Shown piece after piece: positions 43,130 through 51,764 of a stretch of DNA of 64,000 nt. Both the position numbers and the translations under genes were made by a program. The notes under the pieces were generated by a model that searched no databases, was not told where the DNA came from, and was given only the letters and a program-made list of their open reading frames with translations. This DNA is from Chitinophagales bacterium (GTDB taxonomy: Bacteria; Bacteroidota; Bacteroidia; Chitinophagales; UBA10324): positions 1 through 64,000 of the forward strand of contig JANWWJ010000043.1 in the NCBI GenBank assembly GCA_025056305.1, in the 5' to 3' direction. The first letter of the stretch is position 1. Each line of letters opens with the position of its first letter.

Positions 43130-44371
43130 CTAAACAGCTACAAGTTTCTGCGACAGGTAATACCCCTCCTTTAATTTGACGGCTACTTCACTGAAACATT
43201 GTAAGGTCTGATCAATATCTTCATCCGTATGAACGGCTGTGGGGATCAGGCGCAGCAACATGACCCCTTTGGGTACCACCGGATAGACGACAATAGATAG
43301 GAAAATATTGTAATTCTCACGGATATCTATGATCAGGTTTGCAGCTTCTGAAGCATTACCGCTCAGATAAACGGGAGTGACCGGTGAGTTGGTTTTGCCG
43401 ATGTTGAAACCCCGTTCGCGCAGACCTTGCTGCAAGCGTCGCACGTTGTACCAAAGCTTCTCACGCAGCTCGGGATGCTTCTTCAATAATTCCAATCGTT
43501 TCAAGTTGCCAATCACAATGGGCATGGGAAGCGATTTGGCAAAGATTTGCGATCGGCTGTTGTAGCGCAGGTAATTGATCACCGCCTCGTCGCCAGCAAT
43601 GAAGGCACCGATGCTGGCCATACTCTTGGCGAACGTAGAGAAGTACAAGTCGATGCCCTCTTGAACGCCCTGCTCTTCACCGGTTCCGGCACCTGTTTTC
43701 CCCATCGTGCCAAAACCATGGGCATCATCCACCAAAAGACGGAACGGATATTTTTCTTTGAGGGCCACGATTTCCCGCAGCTTGCCTTGGTCGCCGGCCA
43801 TGCCGAAAACTCCTTCGGTAATCACCAGGATGGCTCCCTTGGTGCCTTTAACCAACTCTACGGCGCGCTGCAGTTGCTTTTCGCAACTCTCCACGTCGTT
43901 GTGAGCAAAGACAAAACGGCGCCCCATATGCATGCGCAACGCATCGATGATGCACGCATGCGATTCGGCGTCGTAAACGATTACGTCGTGCCGATCTACC
44001 AGGCAGTCAATTGCAGACATGATGCCTTGATAACCATAATTCATGAGCATGGCATCAGCCTTACCTACAAAAGCAGCCAACTCACGCTCCAATTGTTCGT
44101 GCTGATCGGTGTTGCCGCTCATCATCCGTGCACCCATCGGATAAGCCAGACCCCACTGTGCCGCAGCTTCGGCATCCACCTTCCGTACCTCGGGATGGTT
44201 GGCCAAACCCAAATAATTATTCAGGCTCCAAACGATTCGCTCCTTACCGCGAAAAAGCATCCGGTTACCGATTTCTCCTTCCAACTTGGGAAACGAAAAA
44301 TAGCCGTGTGCGATTTTGCTGTACTGCCCAATGGGACCGGGTTTCTCCAGAATTTTTTCAAATAAGTCCAT
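43130..44371 (-). CDS. Alpha-oxoamine synthase, serine palmitoyltransferase-like PLP enzyme
   Basis: A 413-residue fold-type I PLP enzyme of the family that condenses an amino acid with an acyl thioester (serine palmitoyltransferase, AONS, KBL). The core motifs are NNYLGLANHPEV, GARMMSGNTDQHEQLE, DAESHACIIDALR, LLVDDAHGFGTMG (PLP Asp) and STFAKSMASIGAF with the Schiff-base Lys249. Bacteroidota use such enzymes to start sphingolipid synthesis (serine plus palmitoyl-CoA) or sulfonolipid synthesis (cysteate plus acyl thioester). The usual G-T-F-S-K-S active-site stretch is S-T-F-A-K-S here. I cannot tell the two apart, and the gene stands alone without lipid genes nearby. It is divergent from bamD. 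Confidence 0.8.
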   Translation of the reverse strand: MDLFEKILEKPGPIGQYSKIAHGYFSFPKLEGEIGNRMLFRGKERIVWSLNNYLGLANHPEVRKVDAEAAAQWGLAYPMGARMMSGNTDQHEQLERELAAFVGKADAMLMNYGYQGIMSAIDCLVDRHDVIVYDAESHACIIDALRMHMGRRFVFAHNDVESCEKQLQRAVELVKGTKGAILVITEGVFGMAGDQGKLREIVALKEKYPFRLLVDDAHGFGTMGKTGAGTGEEQGVQEGIDLYFSTFAKSMASIGAFIAGDEAVINYLRYNSRSQIFAKSLPMPIVIGNLKRLELLKKHPELREKLWYNVRRLQQGLRERGFNIGKTNSPVTPVYLSGNASEAANLIIDIRENYNIFLSIVVYPVVPKGVMLLRLIPTAVHTDEDIDQTLQCFSEVAVKLKEGYYLSQKLVAV

Positions 44372-44438
44372 TGTCGAAACTGTTGAAGAACGCCGCGGCT
44401 AAGGTAATACCCCAATCTGGCATTTGTGACCTCCGGCA

Positions 44439-44466
44439 TTTGGTAAGCGATGCTGCCCTAATTTTG
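44439..44466 (+). promoter_or_regulatory. Candidate promoter of the bamD-rpoZ-coaBC-porD-recN cluster
   Basis: TTTG (44439-44442) and TAATTTTG (44459-44466) are 16 bases apart, and the second box ends seven bases before the bamD ATG at 44474. The match to TAnnTTTG is exact. The close placement again points to a very short leader. Confidence 0.5.
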
Positions 44467-44473
44467 CACACCC

Positions 44474-45289
44474 ATGCGTGGTTTATGGCATCTTGTCATT
44501 TGGGGCATGTTCGCAGCCACCGGTTGCTCAACCCCGCAGCAGGCGCGAAAAGCCGATGACCCCAAGGCTCGGTTGCAGCTGGCCAAAAAATACTTCGAAC
44601 AGAAAAAGTATTATCGGGCATTACCCCTTTTTGATGAGCTGATGACTTATTTCCGTGGCACCCCCGAAATGGAAGATTTACTTTACCGTTTGGCATGGTG
44701 TCATTACCATACCGGCGAATTTTTGGTGGCAGCATATCACTTTAAAAATTACGCCACCACTTATGCAGACAACGCCCGGGCTGAGGAATGTTTGTTCATG
44801 CATGCCCGCTGTTATTATGAAATTGCTCCTCCCATGCGCCTGGATCAGCGCTATACCTACGATTGCATGGACGCTATTCAAATCTTTGCCAACAATTATC
44901 CCCAGAGCCCTCGCATGGCCGAAGCCAATGCCATGATGGACGACCTGATCGCGCGCTTGCAGAATAAAGCTTTTTTTAATGCGTATTTATATTATCGGAT
45001 GGAACGTTACAAAGCTGCCGCAACTGCTTTTGATAATATGCTGCATGACTACCCCGACGCACCACAAGCCGAACAAGTCCACTTCTTGATTCTCAAATCC
45101 TGGTATTTATATGCCTTGAACAGCATCCCCTCCAAACAAACCGAGCGTTACCAGCAGGTCACTCGCCTCTATACGCAATTCCGCAGCCGTTATCCCCAGA
45201 GTGCTTACCTCAAAGAAGCAACGCAACTTTACGAAACCAGCTTACAACAATTACAAAAACTTCAGCAACATGAGCATGCTCAAAACTGA
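44474..45289 (+). CDS. bamD: Outer-membrane assembly lipoprotein BamD
   Basis: A 271-residue lipoprotein with the signal/lipobox FAATGC (Cys18), followed by five or so TPR-like helical repeats: LAKKYFEQKKYYRALPLFDELM, YRLAWCHYHTGEFLVAAYHFKNY, EECLFMHARCYYEI and RMERYKAAATAFDNML. This matches BamD of the BAM complex, which inserts beta-barrel proteins into the outer membrane together with BamA. The 3' end overlaps the rpoZ start by 20 bases, and the cluster order bamD-rpoZ-coaBC-porD-recN is one I recognise from other Bacteroidota. Confidence 0.88.
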   Translation: MRGLWHLVIWGMFAATGCSTPQQARKADDPKARLQLAKKYFEQKKYYRALPLFDELMTYFRGTPEMEDLLYRLAWCHYHTGEFLVAAYHFKNYATTYADNARAEECLFMHARCYYEIAPPMRLDQRYTYDCMDAIQIFANNYPQSPRMAEANAMMDDLIARLQNKAFFNAYLYYRMERYKAAATAFDNMLHDYPDAPQAEQVHFLILKSWYLYALNSIPSKQTERYQQVTRLYTQFRSRYPQSAYLKEATQLYETSLQQLQKLQQHEHAQN

Positions 45290-45674
45290 CAACACCACGC
45301 AAGGGTACCTACAGCCCCGCAACCTTACCGATCTTCAGGCGAAGACAGGCAATTTGTACGAGGCCATCGTCATAATTGCCAAGCGAGCGAATCAGATCGC
45401 CAATAACTTGCGCGAAGAATTGCACAGTAAGCTCGAGGAATTCACCTCGGTTACTGACAATCTGGAAGAAATTCACGAAAACCGGGAACAAATCGAAATT
45501 GCCAAGGCTTACGAGCGATTACCCAATCCCACCCTTCTATCCACGCAGGAATTTTTGGAAGGAAAAGTTTACTTCCGAAACCCTGCCAAAGACAGCGAAC
45601 CTGACCTGACAACCATCTTTCAATCTCTTCCTAAAAACGGTAGCGGCGACAATGCCGGCCGCCGAAAAAGCTGA
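45270..45674 (+). CDS. rpoZ: RNA polymerase omega subunit (Bacteroidota type, Rpb6-like)
   Basis: A 134-residue protein whose core NLYEAIVIIAKRANQIANNLREELHSKLEEF is the omega/Rpb6 signature. Bacteroidota omega subunits are longer and more divergent than the proteobacterial ones, which this fits. It promotes assembly of the beta' subunit in RNA polymerase. The ATG at 45270 (MSMLKTDNTTQG) lies inside the end of bamD, and this overlap implies translational coupling; an ATG at 45276 is an alternative start. Confidence 0.85.
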   Translation: MSMLKTDNTTQGYLQPRNLTDLQAKTGNLYEAIVIIAKRANQIANNLREELHSKLEEFTSVTDNLEEIHENREQIEIAKAYERLPNPTLLSTQEFLEGKVYFRNPAKDSEPDLTTIFQSLPKNGSGDNAGRRKS

Positions 45675-45697
45675 GCGCTTCAAGCATTGCGCAGCCC

Positions 45698-46930
45698 ATG
45701 GTTCAGGGCAAAAAAGTCATTGTCGGAGTTACCGGTAGTATTGCTGCCTATAAAAGCGCATTTTTAGTCCGTGCCCTGATCCGTAAAGGTGCCCACGTGC
45801 GTGTAGTAATGACGCCGGCAGCGGAACAGTTTATACCCCCAATAACGCTAGCCACCTTGTCGCGCCACCCGGTGCTGCGTGACCTTGCCGATGCTTCAGG
45901 ACAAACCTGGAACAATCACATCGAGCTGGCCCGGTGGGCCGATGTGTTGGTTATTGCTCCGCTGTCGGCCAATACCTTAGCCAAATTGGCTCATGGGCTG
46001 TGTGACAACCTGCTTACAGCCGTTTACCTCTCCGCCCGTTGCCCTGTAGTGCTTGCTCCGGCTATGGATGAAGACATGTGGCTGCATGCCGCTACACAAG
46101 CCAACGTAACGACACTGTTGCAGCGAAACCATCACATTGTACCCGTAGAGCACGGCGAGCTGGCCAGCGGTTTAGTGGGCATGGGACGAATGGCAGAACC
46201 TGAAAATATCGTGGCTTTTCTCGAAGACTTATTTCAAAAAAAAACTCAACCATCTCCCCTGGATGGACTTGCGGCCCTCGTAACAGCAGGTCCCACCTTT
46301 GAGCCTATTGACCCGGTTCGCTTTATTGGCAATTACTCTACGGGAAAGATGGGCATAGCCTTGGCTGAAGCTTTGCTGGAGCACGGAGCTCACGTCACCC
46401 TAATCCTTGGTCCCTCGGTCGAACCTGTGCCTGCCTCAAACCAACTTAAAGTGATCAGGGTGCATACCGCTGATGAAATGTACCAACAAACGCTGCGCTT
46501 TTTCCCCCAGGCTAAAATTACCATCATGGCCGCAGCCGTGGCCGACTACACGCCAGCCCAACCCGCTGCTTCAAAACTTAAAAAACTTGAACATGAATCC
46601 ATGACCTTGACCCTTCGACCTACAACTGACATTCTGCACGAATTGGGTCAGCTCAAGCAGCCAGGGCAGGTATTGGTAGGATTTGCTTTGGAAACCGACT
46701 ATGAATTTGACAATGCCCTACAAAAGCTGTATAAAAAAAATTTGGATTTTATTGTCCTGAACTCCTTGCGGGATCCAGGGGCAGGCTTTGGCCACGACAC
46801 GAACCGTATTACCATCATTGATCGAAACGGCCAATCCCTGGCCTTTCCCCTAAAAACAAAACGAGAAGCCGCACAAGACATTGTTAACTTTGTCGCCACC
46901 TTGCTGAAGTCGTCGGCGGCTTCTGAATAA
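45698..46930 (+). CDS. coaBC: Bifunctional phosphopantothenoylcysteine decarboxylase / phosphopantothenate-cysteine ligase
   Basis: A 410-residue enzyme for two steps of coenzyme A synthesis. The N-terminal flavoprotein (CoaC, ~1-185) has VTGSIAAYKSAFLVRALI, the His in NHIELARWAD and PAMDEDMW (the family PxMNxxMW motif with Asp for Asn). The substrate clamp reads ASGLVGMGRMAEP: the position of the cysteine in the E. coli enzyme (ACG) is a serine here. The C-terminal CoaB domain has VTAGPTFEPIDPVRFIGNYSTGKMG and AAAVADYTPAQPAASKLKK. The stop overlaps the next ATG by one base. Confidence 0.93.
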   Translation: MVQGKKVIVGVTGSIAAYKSAFLVRALIRKGAHVRVVMTPAAEQFIPPITLATLSRHPVLRDLADASGQTWNNHIELARWADVLVIAPLSANTLAKLAHGLCDNLLTAVYLSARCPVVLAPAMDEDMWLHAATQANVTTLLQRNHHIVPVEHGELASGLVGMGRMAEPENIVAFLEDLFQKKTQPSPLDGLAALVTAGPTFEPIDPVRFIGNYSTGKMGIALAEALLEHGAHVTLILGPSVEPVPASNQLKVIRVHTADEMYQQTLRFFPQAKITIMAAAVADYTPAQPAASKLKKLEHESMTLTLRPTTDILHELGQLKQPGQVLVGFALETDYEFDNALQKLYKKNLDFIVLNSLRDPGAGFGHDTNRITIIDRNGQSLAFPLKTKREAAQDIVNFVATLLKSSAASE

Positions 46931-47832
46931 TGAAACCCTACGTGCTCTGCATTGCGCTGCTGCTTGCCCTTACAGCTAAGGCGCAAGAATTGAACTGTAC
47001 CGTAAAAGTTTTAGCTCCCAACCTGCAGGCCACCGATCCCAAGGTCTTTGAAACGCTCGAACAAAGCATTACCGAATTTTTGAATAACCGCCGCTGGACG
47101 AACGACAACTTCCTGCCTAAAGAACGTATTGACTGCAGTATGCTTATCAGCATTACGCAGGAACTTGCCTCTGACCGATTTGCCGCACAGGTAACCATTC
47201 AGAGCTCCCGGCCCGTGTTTTACTCCTCCTACAACTCCCCGTTGCTGTACATCGTTGACAAAGACATACAGTTTCAATACGCTCAATACCAGCCCTTGGA
47301 GTACATAGAAAACCAGTTTACCAGTGCGCTGATTGCCTTTTTGGCCTACTATGCTTACGTCATCATCGGTCTTGACTACGACACATTTTCACCCAAAGGG
47401 GGTACTCCATACTTCCAGCGTGCGGCAAACATCGTAGCCATGGCTCAAAGCGCAAACGCAGCCGGTCCCGGCTGGAAATCATTCGAAGGCACGCGTAACC
47501 GGTTCTGGCTGATCAATAATTTAACCAATCCTAAGTTGGATTATATTCATGATATGTTATATAAGTATCACCGCCAAGGCTTGGATCAAATGTATGAACA
47601 TACCGATAAGGGCCGCAAAGCCATTATAGAGGCACTTACCCAATTTGCCAAAATCCGCGACGACGAACCCACGGCCATGTTTACCCAGGTGTTCTGTCAA
47701 ACCAAAAGCGAAGAGCTCATCAATATCTTCAGCAAAGCCCCACCTCAGGAAAAAAGCCAGGCCGTACAGTTGCTCAATACGCTGGACCCGGCCAATGCAC
47801 AGCGTTATCAACAAATTCTAAAAGCCAACTGA
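46930..47832 (+). CDS. porD: DUF4835 protein, probable T9SS component PorD
   Basis: A 300-residue exported protein with a signal peptide (YVLCIALLLALTAKAQ) and the DUF4835 pattern ELNCTVKVLAPNLQATDPKVF, FLNNRRWTNDNFLPKERIDC and SYNSPLLYIVDKD. Current annotations call this family PorD of the type IX secretion system; my recall of that name is moderately sure, and the precise role is unclear. It is conserved between coaBC and recN in many Bacteroidota. Here it starts inside the stop of coaBC (TAATG). Its presence fits the many T9SS cargo proteins in this window. Confidence 0.8.
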   Translation: MKPYVLCIALLLALTAKAQELNCTVKVLAPNLQATDPKVFETLEQSITEFLNNRRWTNDNFLPKERIDCSMLISITQELASDRFAAQVTIQSSRPVFYSSYNSPLLYIVDKDIQFQYAQYQPLEYIENQFTSALIAFLAYYAYVIIGLDYDTFSPKGGTPYFQRAANIVAMAQSANAAGPGWKSFEGTRNRFWLINNLTNPKLDYIHDMLYKYHRQGLDQMYEHTDKGRKAIIEALTQFAKIRDDEPTAMFTQVFCQTKSEELINIFSKAPPQEKSQAVQLLNTLDPANAQRYQQILKAN

Positions 47833-47873
47833 AGCGCTGGCTTCTATTTCAGTGCACCGCTTTATTTTGTCTT

Positions 47874-49532
47874 GTGCTTTTACGGCTGGCCGTTTCCAAC
47901 TACGTCATCATTGATGCGCTGGAGTTGCAGTTTTCCGAAGGGCTGAATGTCATCACCGGCGAAACGGGTGCCGGAAAATCCATCGTGGTCGAAGCCTTAA
48001 TGCTGGTTTTGGGTGAGCGTGCTGATACTACAGTACTTCGTGAGGCCCACCGAAAGTGCGTGATAGAAGCTGAGTTCACACGCCTTCCGGAAGAAGCTGA
48101 GGCGTTGCTGCAACAAGCCGATGTTGACCACAGCGACCCTCTGTTGCTTCGTCGCGAAATTTTGCCCTATGGCAAGTCCCGCTTCTTCGTCAATGACACG
48201 CCGGTACCCGCCGCTCTGTTGCGTCAACTTAAGGACCTGCTGGTTGACTTGCACCATCAGCACGACAGCATTGAGGTGGCTCAGCAACCCTTTCAGCTGG
48301 CTGTATTGGATTCTTTAGCAGCTCAGGAAGCTGAAGTACACCATTACCGCCACTGCTTTGGGCAATATCGTCGCGACATGCAACGGCTGGAACAGTTAAA
48401 TCAACAGCAAGCGAATGCCGATTTGGACTACCTCGCTTTCCAGCTGGAAGAACTGAATGCTGCTGCCTTAACCGAGGGCGAACAGGAAAAATTGGAGCAG
48501 GAGCAACAGCAATTATTGCACGCCGAACAGATCATAGAAACATTGCAACAAGCGCTCCATCACCTCAGCGATGCCGAAGACAATCTGTTGTCGCGTTTGT
48601 ATGCGTTGCGTCAACAGCTGCGTTCTCTCACCTCATCACTTTCCGAAACCAAACAGTTGCTGGAACGTTTAGATAGCGTTCATCAGGAATTAAATGATAT
48701 TGCCGGTGAATTCAGTCGGTTGCTGCGCACCATCCAACCCGACCCTCAACGACTTCAAGAAATCTCTGACAGGCTCGATGTGATCTACCGGTTACAAAAA
48801 AAGCATCGGGTGCAAACCGTTGGCGAACTACTGCACTGCAAGCAGCAACTGCAGCAACAGATAACCCAGCTTCAAGATCGGGATAAAGAGCGTGAGTTGC
48901 TGGCTGCCGCCCTCAGGCAACAGCAGCAACAACTGTTACAATTAGCTGATACCATCTCCCGCCGACGTGCGCAGCAAATACCGACCCTGTTGCACCAAAT
49001 CAACACACTGTTGGTCGATGTAGGAATGCCGCATGCCCGCATTGACGTTCGTCATCAGCGGCTGCCTTCAGGCCAATTCAACAGTTATGGTATAGATCAG
49101 GTGCAGTTCCTGTTTGCTCCCAACCAGGGCAGCGTCTTCCAAGAGATCGGGCGCATCGCTTCCGGTGGCGAGCTTTCCCGATTGATGCTCTGTTTTAAGT
49201 CGTTGGTTGCTGCCGAAACCAAATTGCCTACGCTCATTTTCGATGAAATAGATTCCGGCATATCAGGAGAAACAGCGATGAAAGTGGCGCGTCTGCTACG
49301 TCGTTTGGCCGACAAGCATCAGGTGATCTGCATCACGCACCTTCCCCAATTGGCAGCGCGGGGTGAAAGTCATTTTCAAGTCAGCAAGAAAGAAGTCAAT
49401 GGGCGCACCCAAGCTTTTGTGCGACCGTTGAATAAAGAGGAAAAAATTGAGACAATCGCCCGCATGATTTCTGGTCATCGGGTTACGGCTGCTGCTCTGG
49501 CTAGTGCCCGGGAATTATTAGAAAACTATTAA
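47874..49532 (+). CDS. recN: DNA repair ATPase RecN
   Basis: A 552-residue SMC-like ATPase that acts in double-strand-break repair. Walker A is GETGAGKS at residues 29-36. A long central coiled coil is rich in Gln, Leu and Glu (for example EQEKLEQEQQQLLHAEQIIETL in part). The C-terminal ATPase half carries GEIASGGELSRLML-type text as IASGGELSRLMLCFKSL and Walker B LIFDEIDSGISGETA, followed by ITHLPQLAARGESHF. The start is the GTG at 47874 (reading MLLRLAVSNYVIIDAL). It is the last gene of the bamD cluster and its stop overlaps the convergent arylsulfotransferase gene by four bases. Confidence 0.95.
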   Translation: MLLRLAVSNYVIIDALELQFSEGLNVITGETGAGKSIVVEALMLVLGERADTTVLREAHRKCVIEAEFTRLPEEAEALLQQADVDHSDPLLLRREILPYGKSRFFVNDTPVPAALLRQLKDLLVDLHHQHDSIEVAQQPFQLAVLDSLAAQEAEVHHYRHCFGQYRRDMQRLEQLNQQQANADLDYLAFQLEELNAAALTEGEQEKLEQEQQQLLHAEQIIETLQQALHHLSDAEDNLLSRLYALRQQLRSLTSSLSETKQLLERLDSVHQELNDIAGEFSRLLRTIQPDPQRLQEISDRLDVIYRLQKKHRVQTVGELLHCKQQLQQQITQLQDRDKERELLAAALRQQQQQLLQLADTISRRRAQQIPTLLHQINTLLVDVGMPHARIDVRHQRLPSGQFNSYGIDQVQFLFAPNQGSVFQEIGRIASGGELSRLMLCFKSLVAAETKLPTLIFDEIDSGISGETAMKVARLLRRLADKHQVICITHLPQLAARGESHFQVSKKEVNGRTQAFVRPLNKEEKIETIARMISGHRVTAAALASARELLENY

Positions 49533-51607
49533 TGCTTTACGACCATGGTCCGCAAAGTCCTGCTACCCCGGGCCTCCATGTGATAGAGACCGTCGGCTAA
49601 GTTGCGAACATCCAGCCTCAACTTGCCACCGCTGAAGCCCTCGGCCTTGCAGACAACTCTGCCCGCCCCATCTTTCAGCATGATTTGCCAGTCGCTGTCG
49701 CCGGGAAGCTCAAGTACCAGTTCTTCCCCAACAGGGTTGGGATAGACCTTTATATCTTCCTCTGCCGAAGCAATCACCGTGGCTATATCACCTGTGGTCG
49801 TAAAGTTTTGCACAGGCGTTTCATCAGAGGAGTAGTTGTTGGCACAGGCAGCCATAATCGTGAACTCGTATTCCGTTATGGGCTTTAAACCCTGAAGCAA
49901 AAAAGATGTGTTGGGAGTAACCACCACTGTCCAGTCAAGAGTTCCTACTTCACGATAGCTGAGGGTGTAACTGACCACATTGTTTACGGGCAACCAGCTG
50001 ATCTGAGCCGTGGTATCGGTAATGTCTGAAACAGCAATGCCGGCCACGGCAACGGGAGCACAAGGTTTCCATTTGAATTTTCTGCATCGATACGATACAA
50101 GGCTTTTATTGTTTTGTAAGGCCAATTCCCATACCACCTGACCATCCGGTGTCACTTCATAAAAGTTCGATTGATTGCTGCTGTAATCCCATCCGCCATT
50201 GATGACGGTATTACCGTTTTCTAACCTTTGGCAGCTACCCATAGCAAACCAAAAGCCATCGTTGTTGTTGTAAGTTTTAGGCTGGAAGTACCAAACCAAC
50301 TCAGCGGTCATGCTGTCGAGATTGAGGCGATATTCTTTAGCACGTGAGCGGGGAGGGAAAAAACCGTTACCGTTGTCCCAAAGAGTAATGTGACCGTTGG
50401 GCAAGATGCGGGCATCGTGCTGGAAGTTGAATGCCTCAGAGCCGTTGATGAAGGTGAACTGGTTGTTGACGCCGCCTAACCTCCAAATGAATTCACCCGT
50501 TTCATAGTCGGTAAGCGTGACCTGATTTAGATGGCGGTGTGAACACAACACGTCGCCATCAGGGGTCAGCTCAATGGAATTGGTGTGAATTATGTCCACA
50601 TAGCTGGCATCTAAGTTTTGATTGGTTTCGGTAGGTATGATGTGATCAAATCCCCGCCATTCCCAGATCACGTTTTTGTCGGCATCAAATTCCTGAACCA
50701 GTGTGGTCATCACGCTCGCATCGTCGGGGTATGAGGGATCGTAAACGGAAAGGTCCACAATATTGTACTCGGCAACGACCATCCATGCATGACCGTTGGG
50801 GTAAATGGTGAATTCATGAGTGTCAAAATCATAACCATTTCCGGGCACGTATGTATCAACGACATTCATGTTGGAATCGCGAACTTGCCATTGTGCCACT
50901 TTGTCGTTAAAGTGAGATAAGTAACCGTTCGGATTGAGCGAGAAGTCAAATGCATACGGAAGTTTTTCACTTCCAAACAAAGAGTCCCCGTTATTGGAGA
51001 TGATGTAATAACCATCCCATTTGCTGTTACCGAAAATGCCGGCACTCCATGCATCATACATAAACACCCCTTCACTTGGTGTGGTGTTTTTCTTAATAAC
51101 AAATTGACCCGTTACATCGCCGCGTGTATCCGCCATGGGTTCAATGGAGCGATAATAATTGTAGTAATACTGCTGTTCTTTCAACCGCGCTTCACGAGCA
51201 GCACGACGCATAGCTGCTTCCTCCTCCGGCGTGTAATACCGACGCGTCTGGAAGCTAAAGGTTCTTCCTTCCAAAACTTGTCCTTCTTTAGTTCGCACAC
51301 CCGAGTGGACCGTAACTGTTACTTCTTCTTCATAAGCATAGCGACGAATGGGATACAACAGAATGGTTTTTCCGTCGCTGGAAAGCACTACTCGGAAGTC
51401 GTGATTACCGCTTTTGCTTCCACTTATCGAAAAGAGTTCGTTGCGCAACGAGGAGGAATCTATCAAAACCCCTGGTTTCAGAATGATGTGTTTGGTCACC
51501 GGTTGCAGTACCGAGCCTGGCCGGGGTGACACATAGGGATATTGAGCATGCGCAGGTAAAGCCGAAAGGCCGGCTATCCACAGAAAAGGCAGAAAGCGCA
51601 ACATCAT
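49529..51607 (-). CDS. Arylsulfotransferase-like T9SS cargo with Fn3 domain
   Basis: A 692-residue secreted protein with signal peptide (LPFLWIAGLSALPAHAQ). Residues ~25-125 form an Ig-like domain with an aggregation-prone Tyr-rich linker (EQQYYYNYYRS). The middle (~160-500) is an arylsulfotransferase-like propeller: GVFMYDAWSAG, LPYAFDFSLNPNGYLSHF, HEFTIYPNGHAWMVVAEYNI, IIHTNSIELTPDGDVLCSHRHLNQ, FQHDARILPNGHITLWDNGN. A fibronectin type III domain (~515-605) and a T9SS type A sorting domain (IKVYPNPVGEELVLEL to the end) follow. Family enzymes move sulfate between phenols in the periplasm; activity here is unproven. It is convergent with recN. Confidence 0.83.
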   Translation of the reverse strand: MMLRFLPFLWIAGLSALPAHAQYPYVSPRPGSVLQPVTKHIILKPGVLIDSSSLRNELFSISGSKSGNHDFRVVLSSDGKTILLYPIRRYAYEEEVTVTVHSGVRTKEGQVLEGRTFSFQTRRYYTPEEEAAMRRAAREARLKEQQYYYNYYRSIEPMADTRGDVTGQFVIKKNTTPSEGVFMYDAWSAGIFGNSKWDGYYIISNNGDSLFGSEKLPYAFDFSLNPNGYLSHFNDKVAQWQVRDSNMNVVDTYVPGNGYDFDTHEFTIYPNGHAWMVVAEYNIVDLSVYDPSYPDDASVMTTLVQEFDADKNVIWEWRGFDHIIPTETNQNLDASYVDIIHTNSIELTPDGDVLCSHRHLNQVTLTDYETGEFIWRLGGVNNQFTFINGSEAFNFQHDARILPNGHITLWDNGNGFFPPRSRAKEYRLNLDSMTAELVWYFQPKTYNNNDGFWFAMGSCQRLENGNTVINGGWDYSSNQSNFYEVTPDGQVVWELALQNNKSLVSYRCRKFKWKPCAPVAVAGIAVSDITDTTAQISWLPVNNVVSYTLSYREVGTLDWTVVVTPNTSFLLQGLKPITEYEFTIMAACANNYSSDETPVQNFTTTGDIATVIASAEEDIKVYPNPVGEELVLELPGDSDWQIMLKDGAGRVVCKAEGFSGGKLRLDVRNLADGLYHMEARGSRTLRTMVVKH

Positions 51608-51635
51608 GACACGGAAAGTTTAGAAAAAAAAGACA

Positions 51636-51677
51636 TGGCAATGATTCTGCAAATTACCTGTTTTTATGCCATTGCCA
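51636..51677. repeat. 8-bp inverted repeat between the arylsulfotransferase-like gene and fabI
   Basis: TGGCAATG (51636-51643) and CATTGCCA (51670-51677) are perfect reverse complements 26 bases apart in the divergent intergenic region. It could be a regulator site for either gene. The evidence is only the symmetry. Confidence 0.3.
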
Positions 51678-51737
51678 AAAGCTAAATTTCAGACAAACTG
51701 TTTCCAACCTTGAGGGCACATCCTTCATTACGGCTCG

Positions 51738-51745
51738 TACATTTG
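51738..51745 (+). promoter_or_regulatory. TAnnTTTG box upstream of fabI
   Basis: TACATTTG is an exact match to the -7 element, 19 bases before the fabI ATG. The nearest upstream TTG (51710-51712) is 25 bases away, longer than usual. Confidence 0.4.
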
Positions 51746-51764
51746 TCGCCAAAGCTCAAATGCA

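Noticed and set aside
43547-44365. 272-residue open frame opposite the alpha-oxoamine synthase
   Set aside because: It lies entirely within a well-supported gene on the other strand, and its translation has no recognisable domain or signal; it is a codon-bias shadow.
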